Below, one piece after another: positions 1 through 10,936 of a stretch of 64,000 nt of DNA. The notes below the pieces were generated by a model. That model had not been told where the DNA came from and did no database searches. It saw only the letters and a list, made by a program, of their open reading frames with translations. The stretch comes from Oegoconia quadripuncta (taxonomy: Eukaryota > Arthropoda > Insecta > Lepidoptera > Autostichidae). Made by a program: the position numbers and the translations under genes. Every line of letters begins with the position of its first letter. Position 1 is the stretch's first letter. The stretch spans positions 4,296,914 through 4,360,913 of the forward strand of contig OX438749.1 in assembly GCA_949316235.1 (NCBI GenBank). Reading direction: 5' to 3'.

Positions 1-19
1 GTGACTCCAAGTCAGCTTA

Positions 20-395
20 TTAATCATCTTCATGTAGATAACTTAAATAGTCTGCCATCCTATTAAGGACGGAGAGTAAATTAGCTTGGAATGTTCTATT
101 CTCCACAAGGATTTCTAAAACTCGCTCTTCGACCGCCAAGCGTCGCTCTTCCACTGCCAATCTTCGCTCCTCCAACTCCCGCCTTGCCCTCTCTTCCTGG
201 ACGCGACGCTCCTCCAAATCCAGCGCCCACCGCGCTGGAGCAGCTGTAACAATCGCATATCTTAGAACTGCATGTTACAATTAATTGAAAACTGAATATG
301 TGGCTCAAATCAAAAGACTCACAATGTAGTCTCGATTTCTCCGCGGGATCTTCGGCATCCGCGCCAGCCTTGCTGACGTGCTTTCTTTTCGCTGA
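20..395 (-). CDS. C-terminal part of an Arg/Glu-rich coiled-coil protein (two exons), partial
   Basis: The last exon (20 to about 246) ends in a heptad-like run with the repeated motif EERRLAVEERRLAVEER and stops at 20-22. It begins after a good acceptor (attgttacag). A short upstream exon (322-395) lies between acceptor cttttcag and donor GTGAGT, and its frame joins the last exon without a stop. Charged tails of this kind are usual behind the SANT/Myb-like domain of Harbinger-associated or zeste-like proteins, so this is probably the tail of such a TE gene. The N-terminal part is not visible to the right: the upstream exon is followed by noncoding sequence. Function is inferred only from the tail. 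Confidence 0.45.
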
Positions 396-719
396 AAAGA
401 AAAAGTTTTTTTGTTCACAATCATTAATTTAACAACAACATTGATATCCCGATTTTTACTCCAGACATTCTTAATATAGTCCAATCAATAGGAATTGTTT
501 TGTATTGGTTTTTTTCCAAGATTGAAATCCGCGCAAGAAATGAAGGCACGAGTACAAAATAAATTTGCTGCCTAGCGAAACACAAAATTTTTCACCTCGC
601 TATAGGGAGGAAAATTCTGCATGCAAGAAAATTCTAATATAAAATCAGTGTTACAGCACAAAAAATTATTACCGTTTAGTAGGAAATCTGAAGGTGGTAC
701 GATTTATCCTACGGTACGA

Positions 720-1490
720 TACATCCAACCCTCCCCTACAACTTTCAAATTTCCAACGTACACTAACGTTAAACTGATCGACAAAGGGCATTATACAGGG
801 TGTAATCGTTAAGTGTGCACAGGCGATAATAGTTACGGAATAAACGCCTGTGCACACTTAACGATTACACCCTCTATAGCAAGATCTCTCATCCCCTCTA
901 CCCATTAAAATGGTACATTTTTTTTCTACTTACGATTTGAGTGGTCACTGTGTTACTGCATCATAGAGATCACAGAGTTGTCGTCGGAAATATAATCTGG
1001 AGAAACATTAAACACATGATGATCTTTTTCTATGAAGGTGATAGTATTATAAGTGGATTCATGGGCCGTTGCGGTATTGATATTAAGGGAGGAGGGGATG
1101 GGCAAGAATATCCTCTATAGTTATAGATTGCCCACTGATGGAACTCGTTAAAATTTTCTTTATGCAGCTCGCGTACTTCTTGGTCGAGATCATATTTCTA
1201 CATTGGAATTATCGGAGACATCTTGGACTGGGTACAGTATTTTCGATATTGATGGTGTTGGTTCGTGTGTTCGACGAGACTTCGATGCGGCTTCCCTCAT
1301 TTGGATCTGTTTTACCACCGACCTGCGAATTCAATCTGTAAACAAAATATTTATATTACTACAAATGTAAATATTCAATTTATAGTTTTGATAAACGATT
1401 ACATATTTATAAATCTAAATACTAAATTAACTTAATAATACTAAAAATTCACCCAGTTTCCATAATACTTACATAACTTATGAAATTATT
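720..1490 (-). repeat. family X copy A (unclassified repeat with coding remnants)
   Basis: This stretch matches copies at 13915-14680, 35390-36250 and 36640-36968. On the minus strand it carries remains of exons that are better kept in the other copies. It is broken by the 79-bp MITE at 796-874 and by the LINE at about 1491-4040. Its sequence resumes after the LINE at 4041-4105, where it lines up with 36275-36340. A short deletion next to the LINE uses the shared word cataactt. I do not recognise the encoded protein. Confidence 0.6.
796..874. mobile_element. 79-bp foldback MITE with TA target duplication
   Basis: Two 30-base arms (796-825 and 845-874) are reverse complements at 29 of 30 positions, the mismatch being the outermost base. 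They flank a 19-base loop. TA precedes (794-795) and follows (875-876). Related copies at about 13978-13990 and 36760-36775 carry the same flanks joined without the insert, which confirms the ends and a TA duplication. The size and TA target fit a tiny Tc1/mariner-type nonautonomous element. The hairpin could also form in RNA. Confidence 0.85.
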
Positions 1491-3819
1491 ATTAATTGAC
1501 TCAATGGCTTATAATAATTTATTTCAAATTAATTCCATTCACAACTTTAATAATAGAATCTTAGATCTAGTATTGTGTAACAAACCCAGCAACATCACCG
1601 TAATCGAGGCCGAGACACCGCTAATAGATATTGATCCTCATCATCCACCATTATTTATTGAGTTACGTACACCACTGGAAAGGTTCATCAGACCTAAAAA
1701 ATCAACATTTCTCAATTACCTGGCTTGCGACTATGAGGCGGTACGTGCTGAACTCAGCAAAGTAGATTGGTCTCTGATTTGGAGCAAAAGCGTAAACGTT
1801 GATAGTATGGTTGATAATTTTTATGAAACTATTATGCCTATCATCGAAATGTACACTCCCAGAAGCCATACTCGTGATAATAAATACCCTATATGGTTCT
1901 CTAGACCTCTAATTAAGGCTCTAAAAGAAAAGTCTAGGTATCATAGTAAATACAAAAGATACTATAATCCTATGGACAAATTAACATTTGACATTTTAAG
2001 GAACCGGTGTGATTCTATGATAAAGGAGTGTTACATTAACTTTAAAAATAAGGCTTTAGATCATTTAAAACGTAACCCGAAATTTTTCTGGAATTTTTCT
2101 AAAGGACGTAATTCCAATAAATCTTCTATACCTTATGAGATGCACTTGGACGGTTTCGCAGTTGAGGGTGGCCAGGATGTAAGCGATCTATTCTCGACTT
2201 TTTTTCAATCGGTATATCAAAATGATGGCAACTCCAGTATGAGCACTTGTAATATTGAGGCGTATAATAACCATGCCACAATCAGCGACTGTCTCATAGA
2301 TGAGGAAGAATTGCTAAAGCAACTTTCTACTCTTAGCTGCGATAAAGGAGCCGGTCCAGATGGGATACCACCCGTATTCCTTAGGAACTGCGCAGAAGTT
2401 TTGTATAGACCACTTTGTCAAATCTACAATACGTCTTTACGACTTGGTACTTTCCCTTCAAAATGGAAAGTAGCAAATTTAACTCCTATACATAAATCGG
2501 GTTGCTCTGATGATGTGGCTAATTACCGCCCAATATCAATTCTTTCGGCTTTTGGGAAAATACTGGAATCGTTAGTACAAAAAAGGATTTACTATCATGT
2601 TCAACATTCAATTAATGTAGACCAACACGGGTTTTTGCCTCGCAAGTCTACTACCTCAAACCTGGTTGAGTATGTATCAGATCTTGTGGACGTTTTGGAT
2701 AGGGGTGGTGGGGTTCACTCAATATATACGGACTTTAGCAAAGCCTTTGATTTGGTACATCATGATATCCTATTGTGTAAGTTGGAACAGATGGGTATTC
2801 ACGGATCACTTCTTAGATGGTGCGAGTCTTATCTACGCAATAGATCTCAGCTGGTTGCTATTCACGGCTTCAAATCTGATCCTAAGTTTGTTCCATCTCA
2901 CCTGGGACCACTCTTCTTTATCATTTTCATCAATGATCTTTCTTATCTTATTCAGTCAAAGTTTAAGCTGTATGCCGATGATTTGAAGTTATACAGAGCA
3001 ATTAACTCGCATGACGACTACCAGTTACTACAAGAGGATCTGAACAGAATTCATCAATGGTGCATTGACAACTGTATGATTCTGAACGCAAAAAAATGTT
3101 ATCATATAAAGTTTACGAGACGTCGTAATCCCTTAAATTTTACTTATTTCATTAATGGTGTTCCACTAGCGGAGGTCTCTGAAATCCGCGATTTGGGAGT
3201 GATCATGGACAGTTCTTTGAACTTCCGTGGTCATATAGACTGTATTATTAAAAAAGCTTCTAAGCTCTCCGGCTTTGTGTCAAGACACACAAAAATGTTT
3301 AGGGAATCAGGTGTAAGTATCCTTATTTACAATTGCTTGGTGCGTAGTACTTTGGAATATTGCTCAGTTGTTTGGAACCCAGGGTATCAGGTCCACTCTG
3401 ATAGGTTGGAACGTGTTCAAAAACGATTTATTTACTACGTTACATACAATGACTATAAGTGCAAACCGTTATATTCATATGCATCACGTCTTTCACACTA
3501 CAAAATGTCACTGCTATATAGTCGCCGTAAAGCACTTGATTTAATGTTTCTATTTAAACTCATTCATGGTTTTATTCACGCTCCTGACACCCTCGCGCGC
3601 TTTCGCTTCTCTGTTCCCCGACCCGGCAGTCGTCTACCTAATCGTAAAGTACTGTCCCCCCCCTCCTACAGAACCAACATCGGTCAACACAGCCCTTTGT
3701 ATCGAATGTGTGCATCATGTAATAGTACGAGAAACCAGATTGATATATTTTCGGAACAATCGCCTCCACTAAGAAAGTTGTCTATGGTTGTATATGTATT
3801 AAGGATTAATCATCCTTAA
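1480..3819 (+). pseudogene. non-LTR reverse transcriptase (ORF2), truncated and lacking motif B
   Basis: The reading frame is open for 779 codons. The first residues are not element sequence, because the insertion junction lies at about 1491. Residues 1-65 are the end of an APE endonuclease, with DPHHPP where SDHxP is expected. The reverse transcriptase follows: a fingers region (GAGPDGIPP), motif A YTDFSKAFD (about residue 418) and catalytic YADD (about residue 498). The usual GxPQGS of motif B is missing: the text runs KFVPSHLGPLFF, an in-frame loss of about six residues near nt 2897. The enzyme should therefore be dead even though the frame is open. Downstream LGVIMDSSLNF and the C-terminal region fit Jockey/CR1-type LINEs. 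Confidence 0.9.
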
Positions 3820-4040
3820 TACATATGCATAATTTTGTACAACAATTATTAATAGGTCTTTTTGTATCGTTTTTATTGATTTAGTTAATAGCCTAAGTAT
3901 TGAGACTGTTTATGTGTGCATGCTGTGTTCACCTCAAGTAGGATACATTCAATTAATTATGTCGTAATGTTGGGTAAGACAAAAAATATTGTGAATTGTG
4001 TCCAGTTTTCCACTCCAGTCCAAAAAAAAAAAAAAAAAAA
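1491..4040 (+). mobile_element. 5'-truncated Jockey/CR1-like LINE insertion
   Basis: The element starts inside the endonuclease domain and ends in a run of about 19 A (4022-4040). It is flanked by a short duplication of aaattatta type. Copy C of family X keeps the unoccupied site at 36270-36285, so both ends are well defined. The roughly 200-base 3' region after the stop at 3819 has no other gene. 5' truncation plus poly(A) plus a short duplication is the normal mark of target-primed reverse transcription. Confidence 0.85.
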
Positions 4041-4180
4041 ATTATTAATATTTTTCGAATGTCCATTGCAGTGTGTAAAATATGGTATTACATCAGAGTC
4101 TAAATATGCAAAAATAAAGTTAATACTACCGCATCCATTTCTCGATCGTCGATCGAAATGTGTAAATAATCGGACTAAAA

Positions 4181-4232
4181 GGCTCAGTAGTCCGATGATC
4201 TATAATCATCTGCATCATCGGACTACTGAGCC
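4181..4232. repeat. perfect 19-bp inverted repeat (hairpin)
   Basis: Arms 4181-4199 and 4214-4232 are exact reverse complements around a 14-base loop. The word cagtagtccgat and its complement recur imperfectly up to about 4280, so this is a cluster of short inverted repeats. It lies between the LINE target and the SANT-like gene and may be a decayed MITE or the edge of the Harbinger element. Confidence 0.7.
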
Positions 4233-6129
4233 GAAAAAGTCTCAGTAGTTCGATCATCGGACTACTCAATCGGACTACTGATACCAGAGGTACATAACTT
4301 GCAATAAGCTTGCATTTGCATAACTCCATCAATTTCATCAAGCATTCAATGTCTAAACATTGATAAAGTCACACATGAAGTTAGCTGCAACAAACTAGGT
4401 AATAGTGATGTCCCCCGTGTTTGTTGTGTATCGACAAACTTAATTCGGATTGATTGATACACTATTTTAGTGAAATTATGACTAATAATGAAGTGAAAAC
4501 TAAAGAATAAGTTTATTTCTTGTATATTTTAATTTTTCCTTTACATTTTAAACAAAAATAAAACATTTTCTGGGAAAATTGCTTATATTGGGCTGTATGA
4601 ACGTGATGCCGTTGCATAGTAAAAAGAAAAAAGTTACCTATATTATTCCTAATCAAAGTTTGAAAAGTGTTTCGCTCTGAGAAAAAGTTATAAAACTTTA
4701 TCTGCGAAGTAAGTGTTTTTTCTGTAATGACATGTTTCTAATTCTAATCGAAAATATTTTTTGTTCTTTTACGATTATAAGATGGAACAACCTGTGTTGA
4801 AATTCGTTAATATTTCCAGAAAAAATGGCCCATCGCCCCTCGTCAGCTCAGTTAGAGGGCCTTGTAGAGTTCCTCGAACAAAACCATGGAATTGCCAAGG
4901 GGTTGTTAAGGACAGTACAGGCCAAATTCGAGACAAAAAGGAAATGGGCACAGTTGGCCATTTCTTTGAATTCCCTGGGAGGTGCTCGCAAAGACGGCCC
5001 CGGCTGGGCAAAGGTAATTTTATTTCTTACTCTATAAATAAGTCAGGGAAATTAGTAGTTCACAGTCTACTCTTTAAACTATTATTAATTATTAATTAAT
5101 ATTATTCATTAATATTATTGTACAGGAGAGAATACTTTAGGGATATTATACTATATACCTATTTATTATTTAAAATTGTTATTTTTTTAGTATTGGGCAG
5201 AAAAAAAGTGCAACCTAAAAAGGCTATGTGGCCAAAACGCTGCATCTATTAGACGAACGGGTGGAGGTATTGGTGAGACTCACATACTGTCGGAACTGGA
5301 TCAGAGGCTTGTGGCAGTGATGGGTGGTGAAGCTTTTGCAGCAGGTGACACCCAAGTGTCAGTCAACCCCTTCCCGCAGGTAATATTTAAATTTTAGTTT
5401 AGAAAATTTTGGAAAATTCATAATCATAAGTTACAATATTAATGATATTCTTGTTTGACTTTACAGAGCTCCGCAGAAGTAAGAGACACTCCATCAACTT
5501 CTGCAATGGGTTCAGAAATAAGGATGGAGGTTATAGATGAGGGTGTGGTTGAACCTCCAGCACCATTTTTATCAATGAGCCCTTCGCAAGATGTGCATCC
5601 TGCTGGTTCATCCGAACCACTGCCACCTCATAGTAAGTTTATTACAATATTTAATCTATTTATTAGGGAATATACTGCCTACCTAATTATTTATTATCAT
5701 TCAGTATAAATTTGTTAGTCTAGAAATAAGTTTCTCAATACATTATCAGTCAAAAATTCAATGAACTGTTAAACATGTCACAGTATTAGGCACATATTAG
5801 GTGAGACTCACTTAAGTGGCCTTTGGAATGCACTCAGCAATCCACTTCAATGGCTTTTTTGTTGATAAAGTTGAGAATGCCTTTCTGTTCGTAAAAAAAT
5901 TGTGTGAGGTAATAAACATTGTGTAAAATATTTTTTTAGGTTTGAATGCTCCAGCTGCGTCTTCTAATGCGCCAGCCACGTCTTCCACTGCTCCTCGTCG
6001 TCGCCCACGCCGTTTAGTCTCCAGAAGTGTGGATGTGGAGATGGATCGCATGGCCAGAATGGAGGAGCAGCGCATAGAAGCCGAGAGAATTACGGCTGTA
6101 GCTTTAGCCGATACCAGCAGAAGACTGGA

Positions 6130-6824
6130 TCCCATCAAAAACAATACTTGTCAAAAAAACCAAGTCTCGCAACTCAGTTGTTCTGCGGTAAAAAGTTGTG
6201 AGATCCATGTAATACCAAGTCGGTTGTTAATTTATTCAATCTCTACTTAAGCGACTTTCTGTCTTAATACGTCCAGTCTCTAAGACCACGATCGTGGTCC
6301 ATAACAATTGAAAATCAATTGTGTCTGGAATCTCCGTACTCGAAGCATTAAGTTGTTACGTAATAATTAACAGCATCTTATAGTGACGCATATCAATATT
6401 TAAATTCTTTAATGTTTTATATAAATATATCGAGACTTGGCCATCGCACTAAATAATTGAATTTACATGTGTTTTCAGGCGATTGAATTTACACGTCTTT
6501 TCAGGCGATGGCCAAGTCTCAATATATTTATATAAAACATTAAAGAATTTTAATATTGATATGCGTCACTATAAGATGCTGTTAATTATTACGTAACAAC
6601 TTAATGCTTCGAGTACGGAGATTCCAGACACAATTGATTTTCAATTGTTATGGACCACGATCGTGGTCTTAGAGACTGGACGTATTAAGACAGAAAGTCG
6701 CTTAAGTAGAGATTGAATAAATTAACAACCGACTTGGTATTACATGGATCTCACAACTTTTTACCGCAGAACAACTGAGTTGCGAGACTTGGTTTTTTTG
6801 ACAAGTATTGTTTTTGATGGGATC
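6130..6824. repeat. giant near-perfect palindrome, about 320-bp arms
   Basis: Arm 6130-6447 is the reverse complement of 6505-6824 with only a few differences. The 57-base spacer holds two copies of a roughly 26-base word (gaatttacaygtsttttcagg). Both outer edges read GATCCCATC in their own strand. It may be a foldback element, or an inverted duplication of the left end of the surrounding insert. A transcript would form a very long dsRNA hairpin. Confidence 0.85.
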
Positions 6825-6918
6825 TCATTTCTTTTTGTATTTTGTAGACAGTTCTACTTTTTTCCTTTTCGGTACCTTCTACTTATTGTATATATGTATA
6901 TCTACCAGCAACGAATTT

Positions 6919-7242
6919 TTAAACCTCGAAAGCATACGGATACAAAGCGGCGGCCGCCATGAGTTCAGACGCGGAACCATAAGTACTGGTTTTTACCATT
7001 GCCGTTGTATACAAATTAGCGTTAATGTAGGTGTCTCCATGCTCGTCACAAGTATACACTTGTAACTCATCCCAATGCGCTACCACATACTCGATTATAG
7101 CAAGTCTAATATCATACGACGACTCAATATTCCCATACATAGAGAATGACAAAGAATGAAATAAACACGAACCATCACCAGGTATAGGAACAACCCAGTG
7201 TGGACAAGGCTGATCATTCACATACAGTATTACTGAATCCAT
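6919..7242 (-). pseudogene. OTU-type cysteine protease domain fragment (TE-derived)
   Basis: The 107-residue frame begins MDSVILYVND and has the OTU nucleophile motif PGDGSCLFHSL, with Asp23 and Cys26 in the D-G-x-C arrangement, followed by a helical region (RLAIIEYVVAHWDEL). It ends AAALYPYAFEV at a stop, and the C-terminal His of the triad is not seen. OTU domains occur in host deubiquitinases but also in Helitrons and other large insect TEs. The position inside a TE insert favours a TE origin. The fragment is too short to be a working protease. Confidence 0.65.
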
Positions 7243-7499
7243 TGCGACTACCTACAAGTTAGATTGCAAAGTTATTTTTATGCAGAAATACGATTAGATA
7301 ATAAGAAATTTATAAATACTTAGGTACTTAAAGTATCAATATTTAATTTATTTAAATTATTTATCCGAACAACGTCCAAATTGTAAGCAAATAATATCAG
7401 TAAACCAATGAGAGTAGCCTTTAGTCGTCAAACTAATATAGCAATCGAAATTATCAATGAAAATCGCAAACTTATAGGTAAGAATTCTGGGCACATCCG

Positions 7500-7670
7500 A
7501 ACAGCATTAGGTCGCTCGCGGGTATGAGCGCGGCTGCTGCTCGCTCGGCGACATTCACCTTTCCGCGCGCCCCGCCACTGTCCCCGCCCCGCGCCCTCGC
7601 GCTAGCACCGCGCAGCGCGTAGTAACGGCCCGCGCTCACTCGCTAGCATCGCAGCGCGTGGTATATAATT
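7500..7670. other. short GC- and CpG-rich stretch
   Basis: About 170 bases with many CG dinucleotides and the repeated words cgctcgc and gcgcgtagta/gcgcgtggta stand out from the AT-rich surroundings. A TATA-like word (tatataattat) follows at about 7662. It may be a TE promoter or subterminal region. I see no open frame in it. Confidence 0.4.
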
Positions 7671-7824
7671 ATACAACCTTACGCACTCGTAATAAGTACG
7701 AATACGCACGTAGGTACGTTTTTTGCATTAATAAATAATTTAATACACGTGTTTTCATCACCGGAATACCCATTTTTTGCTCGATTTGGCAGGGGCACTA
7801 CCATGCGCCTATATTTATATGGGA

Positions 7825-8297
7825 CTAGCTTAAACCCGCGGCTTCGCACGCAATAATAATAATTGCCGTAAAATAAAATATTGAAAAATTTAATTAACTG
7901 AAGACTTGGCTGTATGGGCTTAATTTTCTTTGCTGTCTTTTCTAGATTTTTTAGTTTTTCCTTGATTCATACACCAAACACTACTTATATTCCAAATTTG
8001 AAGCTTCTAGGTCTGCTAGAAGTGCCTTAGAATTTTGATGATCGGTGAGTCAGTGACTGACAAAATTAAGAAATTTGACCCCTTATAATTCTTAAAAATA
8101 CTGGTTCAAATTGAATGAAATTTTAAATATACGTGTCTTTACAATGCCTGCATAGTTACTGAAAATTTCAGTCTTCTATTTTTATCCACAACGAAGTTAC
8201 AGGGGGTCGAAAATGGTCTGAATTGCTTCGAGAAAAGGATGGTACGGCCGTGACGCTTTTTTGCTCGACTTGGTGGGGGCACGGCCGTGCCCCCAGA
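7825..8297 (-). mobile_element. short nonautonomous Helitron
   Basis: Read on the minus strand the element begins TCTGGGGGCACGGCCGTGCC and ends with a GC-rich stem (cgaagccgcggg) followed by CTAG. The flanking bases are A before the TC end and T after CTAG, the A^T target typical of Helitrons, which make no duplication. It is 473 bp and has no coding capacity. It sits in the right edge of the composite insert. Both ends match the kind of short Helitron that is common in moth genomes, from memory. Confidence 0.7.
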
Positions 8298-8393
8298 TAG
8301 ACTCTCGGGTGCAGCAGAGCTTATTGCACAAGCAGTGATGGAGGTGGCCAATGCTCTCCTTCAAATTGCCAATAATATTAGGAGAGAACCCTA

Positions 8394-8960
8394 AGCCAAA
8401 TATAAAACAAAGTAGTGTAGTATAAAATAAATGTTCATAAGACTTATCTTTATTTTTTCATAAATTTTTATTTGTAAAATTTTTTTTACAAAGGCCAAAA
8501 ATGTGGATTTAACTTTAGTAATAAGTATAATTTCAAACAAAACCAAATAATAAAAATATAGATTTAATTTTAGTAATAAGTAGGTATAATTTCAAACTAG
8601 ACAAAATAATAAAAATGAAAGTAGCTAAGTAAGTTAAGTAACAATAATTATTATTATAGACGAAATCATGTAAATAGCTTCTAGATATCAAAATTTTGTT
8701 ATATTTAGTAAAAAAAGCTGTTTTCCGAACAAAATAAAATAAAAATAAATAATTTACTAATAAAACAAAGATTACCTACTATCCATTTTTACATAGGTAG
8801 TTTTATTTTGAATCTCACTGAACCATAAATAAAGTCATTGAAATGAGAAATTATAAAATGCTGTACCATATTGTACTTGACCTATCATTTGTACACTTTT
8901 TTGTTATGTTTTGGTGCAATAAAAAATATTATTAGAAAATAATTAATGTTTAATAATTAG
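8394..8960. other. AT-rich spacer between converging Harbinger genes
   Basis: No open frame of note. Two near-copies of taatttcaaac/aataaaaat words (about 8500-8620) suggest a local duplication. AATAAA-type polyadenylation words occur on both strands, as expected between two converging genes. Confidence 0.5.
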
Positions 8961-10650
8961 TTATGATAAGCGAGCTGTCCATAACTGTTGAACTAAAGAA
9001 TTCCTCTTTTCAATGCCCCTTCTTAGTTCTATGACTGCAGGTTCAGTGCCACGGCGCTCATGAGGTTCAGAAACCCTTTCATTATTACCAATTTCTAATT
9101 CAGCATCACCAAAATCATAATGCAGACGAGCTGTATTACAAATATTATGTAAAACACAACACGCATTTATGATTTTGGCTGCTGTAGTTGGATGATAATG
9201 AAGGACTCTGTGCCCCAATAGACACCGCCACCGGTTTTTCAGTACACCGATGGTACGCTCCACAGTATTGCGAGCAGAGCAATGCATGGTTGTATAATAC
9301 TCCTCAGGGGAGCCTACAGCAGCATCCACAATTGGTGTCATCATGTACACTCTCTGTGCATACCCAGAATCACCTAAAACAGAAATAATTTATTTGTAAG
9401 AAACAGCCTATTCTAAAATAATAAAAAAAGTATATTGTGTTATAATAAGTTATATAACATTAGTCCGAAATGGGGTACTAAGCCAAAAGGTGGTGGAAAC
9501 ACCCATGATAATGAACAACTTTTACTATGGGACCAACTTCGTGTTCACAAAAAAATCTGCTGTTCCATACATTTTTCTATGGAACAGTTATAATGTTGTT
9601 GTCCGACTAATGTTGTTACATTACAATTCACATTATTAGACCTTACCCAGTAAGTATATATTTTCTCCGGCATCATTCAAGGCAATGAGATGGCTTCTTA
9701 TTGGATGCTGATTCCAAACAAAACTATCATGAGTTGCTCCCCCAAATGAAGCATCAACAGATAGAATATTTAAATCAGCATCACTAATCTAAAACAAAAG
9801 TTATAAAATTTATGAACATATAACGTTATGTAAATATGAATTAAATACCATTTCCTCATCTTTTTGTGACTTACAATCATGACATTCCTTGAATGAAAGT
9901 GTTTTCTGTTAAAAAACCGTTCCTCATTCTCGCTGGGCCGTATTATAGCGACGTGACTACCATCAATACAGCCCAACACAGATGGTATTCCAAATTTTTC
10001 ATAGAATCTGAAATAGTTAAATAAATAAGTATGTACTTACATTGAAGAGAATAATAAATGACCAACCATTTAGTCAGCTTGTTAAGAATCTACTTACACT
10101 CTTTTAATGCCATCTCTTTGTGAACGTGTTTGAGGAAATTTTATCCACTTATTTAGGATATTTTCATTGTTTAGAGCTGTTGTTACGTCTCTGATGGCTC
10201 GGGAGACTGATTGTTGGGACATTAGTGTCCCATATGTGCCCCCGACCAGCCTTTGATAGCTTCCAGTAGCATAAAAGGATAGTGCCACTAATAACTGTAA
10301 CAGAAATCGTACCTCTATTCAATAAAAGTCAAATTATACACAGAAGACACTCATCATTAATTACACTTGTTTTTTCTTTCACACAAACTTTCAAGCTAGG
10401 TTATAGTACTCACTTTATATTTAGGTGATATGTCACTTCTTCTTCTTTGTTCTTGTAAATATGGTTTTACATCGTCAAATATCAAATTAAATAATTGTTT
10501 TGGGACGCGGTAATTCGCCACAAATTCCTCCTCACTCATCGAAAAAGCTTTGTCCATGTAACGAGTCGCCCGACGCTCATTCTTCCGCAAATTCAATTCC
10601 TTCTTACGGGCATTACGTAAAATAACAAATGGAAGCGCTAAATGTGCCAT
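8961..10650 (-). pseudogene. PIF/Harbinger transposase (HARBI1-like), five exons, one 2-nt insertion
   Basis: Exons 10414-10650, 10098-10294, 9875-10007, 9647-9790 and 8961-9373 have GT..AG borders and fitting phases. The N-terminal part starts MAHLALPFVILRNARKK. The DDE_4 nuclease has D1 in GCIDGSHVAI, D2 in the DSGYAQ exon, and E in RNTVERTIGVLKNRWR. Exon 4 has an extra TG near 9780 (TGTG) that shifts the frame; without it the exon is 142 nt and its phase matches exon 5. The copy is otherwise complete, so inactivation looks recent. The multi-intron structure differs from the two-exon Harbinger genes at 39-42 and 46-49 kb, marking another lineage. Confidence 0.8.
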
Positions 10651-10779
10651 CTTTATGCAAAACTTTCACTAAAAACACAAAAACAATTCCAAAAAAGTTA
10701 CACTTTTGTTATTGTTTCAATTTCAATAGCAAACCAATGTCACTACAATTTCCAAACAATTTCTAGCTGTCAAAATGGC

Positions 10780-10936
10780 GTCAAGAGTACCGATTATCCA
10801 AGCAATCCAATGTCGTTTAGTTCATTCAATGACCACGCAATATTGAACCAATTTGGCGCTAGGTTGTAAATCAAGAGTACGAAACGTCTCAATTCCAATG
10901 TCGATCGATCGGGATTGCATTCAAGAGTAAGGCCCC
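10780..10936. repeat. terminal region of a Harbinger-type element
   Basis: The word tcaagagta occurs three times (about 10784, 10870, 10921) in this 155-bp end. Its reverse complement matches 36971-37135 closely in order and spacing, so both are ends of one family; the outer edge reads GGCCTTACTCTTGAA. It cuts the C-terminal region of the DDE transposase to its right. I could not find the matching left end near 4.1-4.8 kb. Confidence 0.55.

Larger units (their letters stand above)
6129..8298. mobile_element. composite insertion in exon 4 of the SANT-like gene
   Basis: The word AGACT stands on both sides (left ending at 6128, right from 8299), and its removal as one copy joins the exon in frame. 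The insert begins and ends with short inverted words (ATCCCAT near 6131, ATGGGA just before the later Helitron). It contains the long palindrome, the OTU fragment and a GC-rich stretch, and was hit again by the Helitron at 7825-8297. The class of the original element is not clear to me; a 5-bp duplication excludes a simple Tc1/mariner or Helitron origin. Confidence 0.5.
4825..8393 (+). pseudogene. SANT/Myb-like (zeste-type) DNA-binding protein of a Harbinger element, interrupted in exon 4
   Basis: Four exons with consensus splice sites: 4825-5013, 5191-5379, 5467-5632 and 5940 onward, with matching phases. Exon 1 starts MAHRPSSAQLEGLVEFLEQN, a SANT/MADF-like helix-turn-helix region with conserved tryptophans (KRKWAQLA, GPGWAK, then YWAEKK in exon 2). 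The tail is acidic, then Arg-rich and coiled-coil. Exon 4 is cut near 6128 and its end (LSGAAELIAQAVMEVANALL) reappears at 8303-8391. Removing the 2.2 kb between them restores the frame. The gene converges with the Harbinger transposase at 8961-10650. Such accessory proteins are known to assist Harbinger transposases in binding DNA and entering the nucleus; that role is inferred here. Confidence 0.7.

Noticed and set aside
7500..7670. CpG island of a host gene
   Set aside because: Surrounded by TE pieces, with no exon downstream; a TE subterminal region is more likely.
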